DNA from: Coriobacteriia bacterium
GTDB lineage: Bacteria; Actinomycetota; Coriobacteriia; Anaerosomatales; JAUVQN01
DNA length: 7,368 bases
Direction of reading: 5' to 3'
Assembly: GCA_030598125.1 (NCBI GenBank)
Contig: JAUVQN010000071.1
Span: 1-7,368, forward strand
Of the stretch, positions 6,019-7,368 are shown piece by piece; the stretch's first letter is position 1, and each line of letters opens with the position of its first letter. A program made the position numbers and the translations under genes. Under the pieces are notes generated by a model, which was not told where the DNA came from, ran no database searches, and saw nothing but the letters and a program-made list of their open reading frames with translations.

Positions 6019-7275
6019 CTCGCAGACCTCGGCGCCGAGCTCGACGTCCAGCGTGACCGTCTCGTCGCCCCGCACGACATCCACCTCGACGACCTCACCG
6101 ACGTCGCGCGAGCGCACGGCCGTGAACACGTCGGCGAACCCCTCGACCGGCTCGTCGTCTATGGCGACGACGATGTCGTTGCGCTCCATCCCCGCCAGAT
6201 CGGCCGGCGACTCGGGCGCCACACGCTGCACGAGCGCGCCGGCCTCGACCGGGAGCTCGAACGAGGCGATCGTGCTCGGGTCGAGCGTCACCGTCGTCAC
6301 GCCGAGATAGGGATGGACCACGCAGCCCGCATCGATGAGCTGGCGAGCCGCCTCGATGGCGAAGTCTGCGGGGATCGCGAAGCCGATCCCGGCGGACTGG
6401 GGCGCCCCCACGGCGCCGGACGGCGACTCGATGAGCGTGTTGATGCCGATGACCCGTCCGTCCTCGTCGGCCAGTGCTCCGCCCGAGTTGCCGGGGTTGA
6501 TCGCCGCGTCCGTCTGGATCAGGTTCGTGTACGCCGTCACGTCGTTCGCACCGATCGTGAGCGTCGAGCGCGACAGCGCGGAGACGATGCCGGCGGTGAT
6601 GGTCTTGTCGAGCCCGAACGGGCTGCCCACGGCCACGACGATCTGCCCGACCCTCAACCCGGAGGAGTCGCCGAACTCAGGGACCGGCAGCCCGGTCCGT
6701 TCCACGCGCAGCACGGCGAGGTCGGTGGACGGGTCGCTTCCGACCACTTCCGCTTCCACGTCCTCCACACCGATCCCCACGGTGACGCGGTCGGCGCCCG
6801 CGATGACGTGCTGGTTCGTGATGATGTAGCCGTCCTCACGGTAGACGACGCCGCTGCCGCTGCCGATCTCACGATAGCCGGTGCCTGCGGGCGTGCGGAC
6901 GAGTTCGTGGATGGTGATCGCCACGACGGAAGGGACGACGCGGTTCGCGATGTCCACCACGGGGCTCACGTCGCCGTCGCTGTCGACAGCGACCGCCGAC
7001 GACGCCAGGGGCTCCGGCTCGAAGGGACCCGCCCCGAGCGCCCACGTGACCGCGAGCGTCGTCGCGAACGCGCCGACGAGACCCCCGACGAGCCCCGCGA
7101 CGATCACCGCGGCCGTCGTCCAGTGCTTGCGGCGGTGCGGTGGCATCGGTGCCATGACACTTGAGGTGGCCCGAGAGCCGGACGGGACGCCGTACGGTAC
7201 CCCGTACACGTCCTCCACCGGCCTCGCAGGCACAGCGTGTTCTTGGCCCTGCTCGGGCGTGAAGTCCTCGTCCAT
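6016..7275 (-). CDS. htrA: Membrane-anchored HtrA/DegP-type serine protease with PDZ domain
   Basis: Envelope protease of MEROPS family S1C that degrades or refolds damaged exported proteins. The 419-residue product has an N-terminal acidic, proline-containing cytoplasmic tail (1-52, with YGVP repeated twice at 24-31 and a basic HRRKH at 47-51), one membrane segment (about 53-80, TTAAVIVAGLVGGLVGAF and onward), a short linker, and a trypsin-like domain (about 105-310). The triad is intact: H156 in TNQHVI, D185 in STDLAVLR, and S264 in GNSGG. A single PDZ domain fills about 322-415, giving the TM-protease-PDZ plan of Gram-positive HtrA proteins, with the catalytic part outside the cell. Only two cysteines are present, C318 at the protease-PDZ junction and C418 next to the C-terminus, and these might form a disulfide. 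ATG 7275 is preceded by GGGAG at 12 bases; the next ATG (residue 41) lacks a ribosome site. Confidence 0.94.
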   Translation of the reverse strand: MDEDFTPEQGQEHAVPARPVEDVYGVPYGVPSGSRATSSVMAPMPPHRRKHWTTAAVIVAGLVGGLVGAFATTLAVTWALGAGPFEPEPLASSAVAVDSDGDVSPVVDIANRVVPSVVAITIHELVRTPAGTGYREIGSGSGVVYREDGYIITNQHVIAGADRVTVGIGVEDVEAEVVGSDPSTDLAVLRVERTGLPVPEFGDSSGLRVGQIVVAVGSPFGLDKTITAGIVSALSRSTLTIGANDVTAYTNLIQTDAAINPGNSGGALADEDGRVIGINTLIESPSGAVGAPQSAGIGFAIPADFAIEAARQLIDAGCVVHPYLGVTTVTLDPSTIASFELPVEAGALVQRVAPESPADLAGMERNDIVVAIDDEPVEGFADVFTAVRSRDVGEVVEVDVVRGDETVTLDVELGAEVCE

Positions 7276-7319
7276 CTCGTCGTCTCACTCCCGAGAGGTC
7301 CAGGGTCCGGCGATGCTCG

Positions 7320-7368
7320 TCAGCCGAGCGTGAGCCCCAGCAACGACATCAGCGGCCGGGCCGCGATA
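7320..7368 (-). CDS. 3' end of an unidentified upstream gene (partial)
   Basis: Reading the minus strand from the window edge, one frame gives IAARPLMSLLGLTLG followed by TGA at 7322-7320. All 15 codons end in G or C, as in the real genes of this window. A competing frame that runs to a stop at 7287-7285 has only about two thirds G/C-ending codons, and the third frame stops after five codons. The tail is hydrophobic, but too little is visible to assign a family. The gap to htrA is 44 bp without a clear terminator or promoter, so this gene may share a transcript with htrA. Confidence 0.55.
   Translation of the reverse strand, partial: IAARPLMSLLGLTLG

Noticed and set aside
6313..7164. Plus-strand open frame (283 codons) opposite htrA
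   Set aside because: Antisense shadow; the htrA frame has the complete triad, membrane segment and PDZ domain.
7285..7368. Alternative reading of the upstream gene ending at 7285, ten bases before htrA
   Set aside because: Its codons end in G or C only about two thirds of the time, whereas the frame ending at 7320 does so in all 15 codons, matching the genes of this window.

Overview
The window is a GC-rich (about 70% by eye) bacterial chromosomal segment. Every gene I can support lies on the minus strand, so transcription runs from high to low coordinates. In transcription order it holds the last 15 codons of an unidentified gene (7320-7368), a membrane-anchored HtrA/DegP-type serine protease (7275-6016), rlmH for a 23S rRNA pseudouridine methyltransferase (6016-5552), argS for arginyl-tRNA synthetase (5395-3689), lysA for diaminopimelate decarboxylase (3630-2260), hom for homoserine dehydrogenase (2173-884) and thrB for homoserine kinase (876 to the window edge, slightly truncated by it).

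The order argS-lysA-hom-(thr genes) is a well-known arrangement in Actinomycetota (for example argS-lysA-hom-thrC-thrB-rho in mycobacteria), and the base composition agrees. Two points differ from the usual actinomycete layout: thrC is missing between hom and thrB, and the cluster is preceded by htrA-rlmH, a pairing better known from Bacillota next to the walRK genes. My best inference is a deep-branching, Coriobacteriia-like actinomycetote, but no taxonomic marker in the window settles this.

htrA and rlmH overlap by one base (TAGTG) and are almost certainly co-translated. A gap of 156 bp follows, holding two inverted repeats and a plausible sigma-A-like promoter, so argS-lysA-hom-thrB probably forms a second transcription unit. 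A further possible promoter with a TACAAT -10 box lies just after lysA, in front of hom. The metabolic logic is the aspartate family: LysA makes lysine from meso-diaminopimelate, Hom makes homoserine from aspartate semialdehyde, and ThrB phosphorylates homoserine toward threonine. ArgS and RlmH serve translation, and HtrA serves envelope protein quality control.

The window looks like ordinary core genome. I see no mobile element, CRISPR array, RNA gene or defence system. The points worth a second look are small: GC-rich hairpins at the start regions of lysA and thrB, two start-codon choices, the hybrid gene order, and unusual cysteines in HtrA and Hom.
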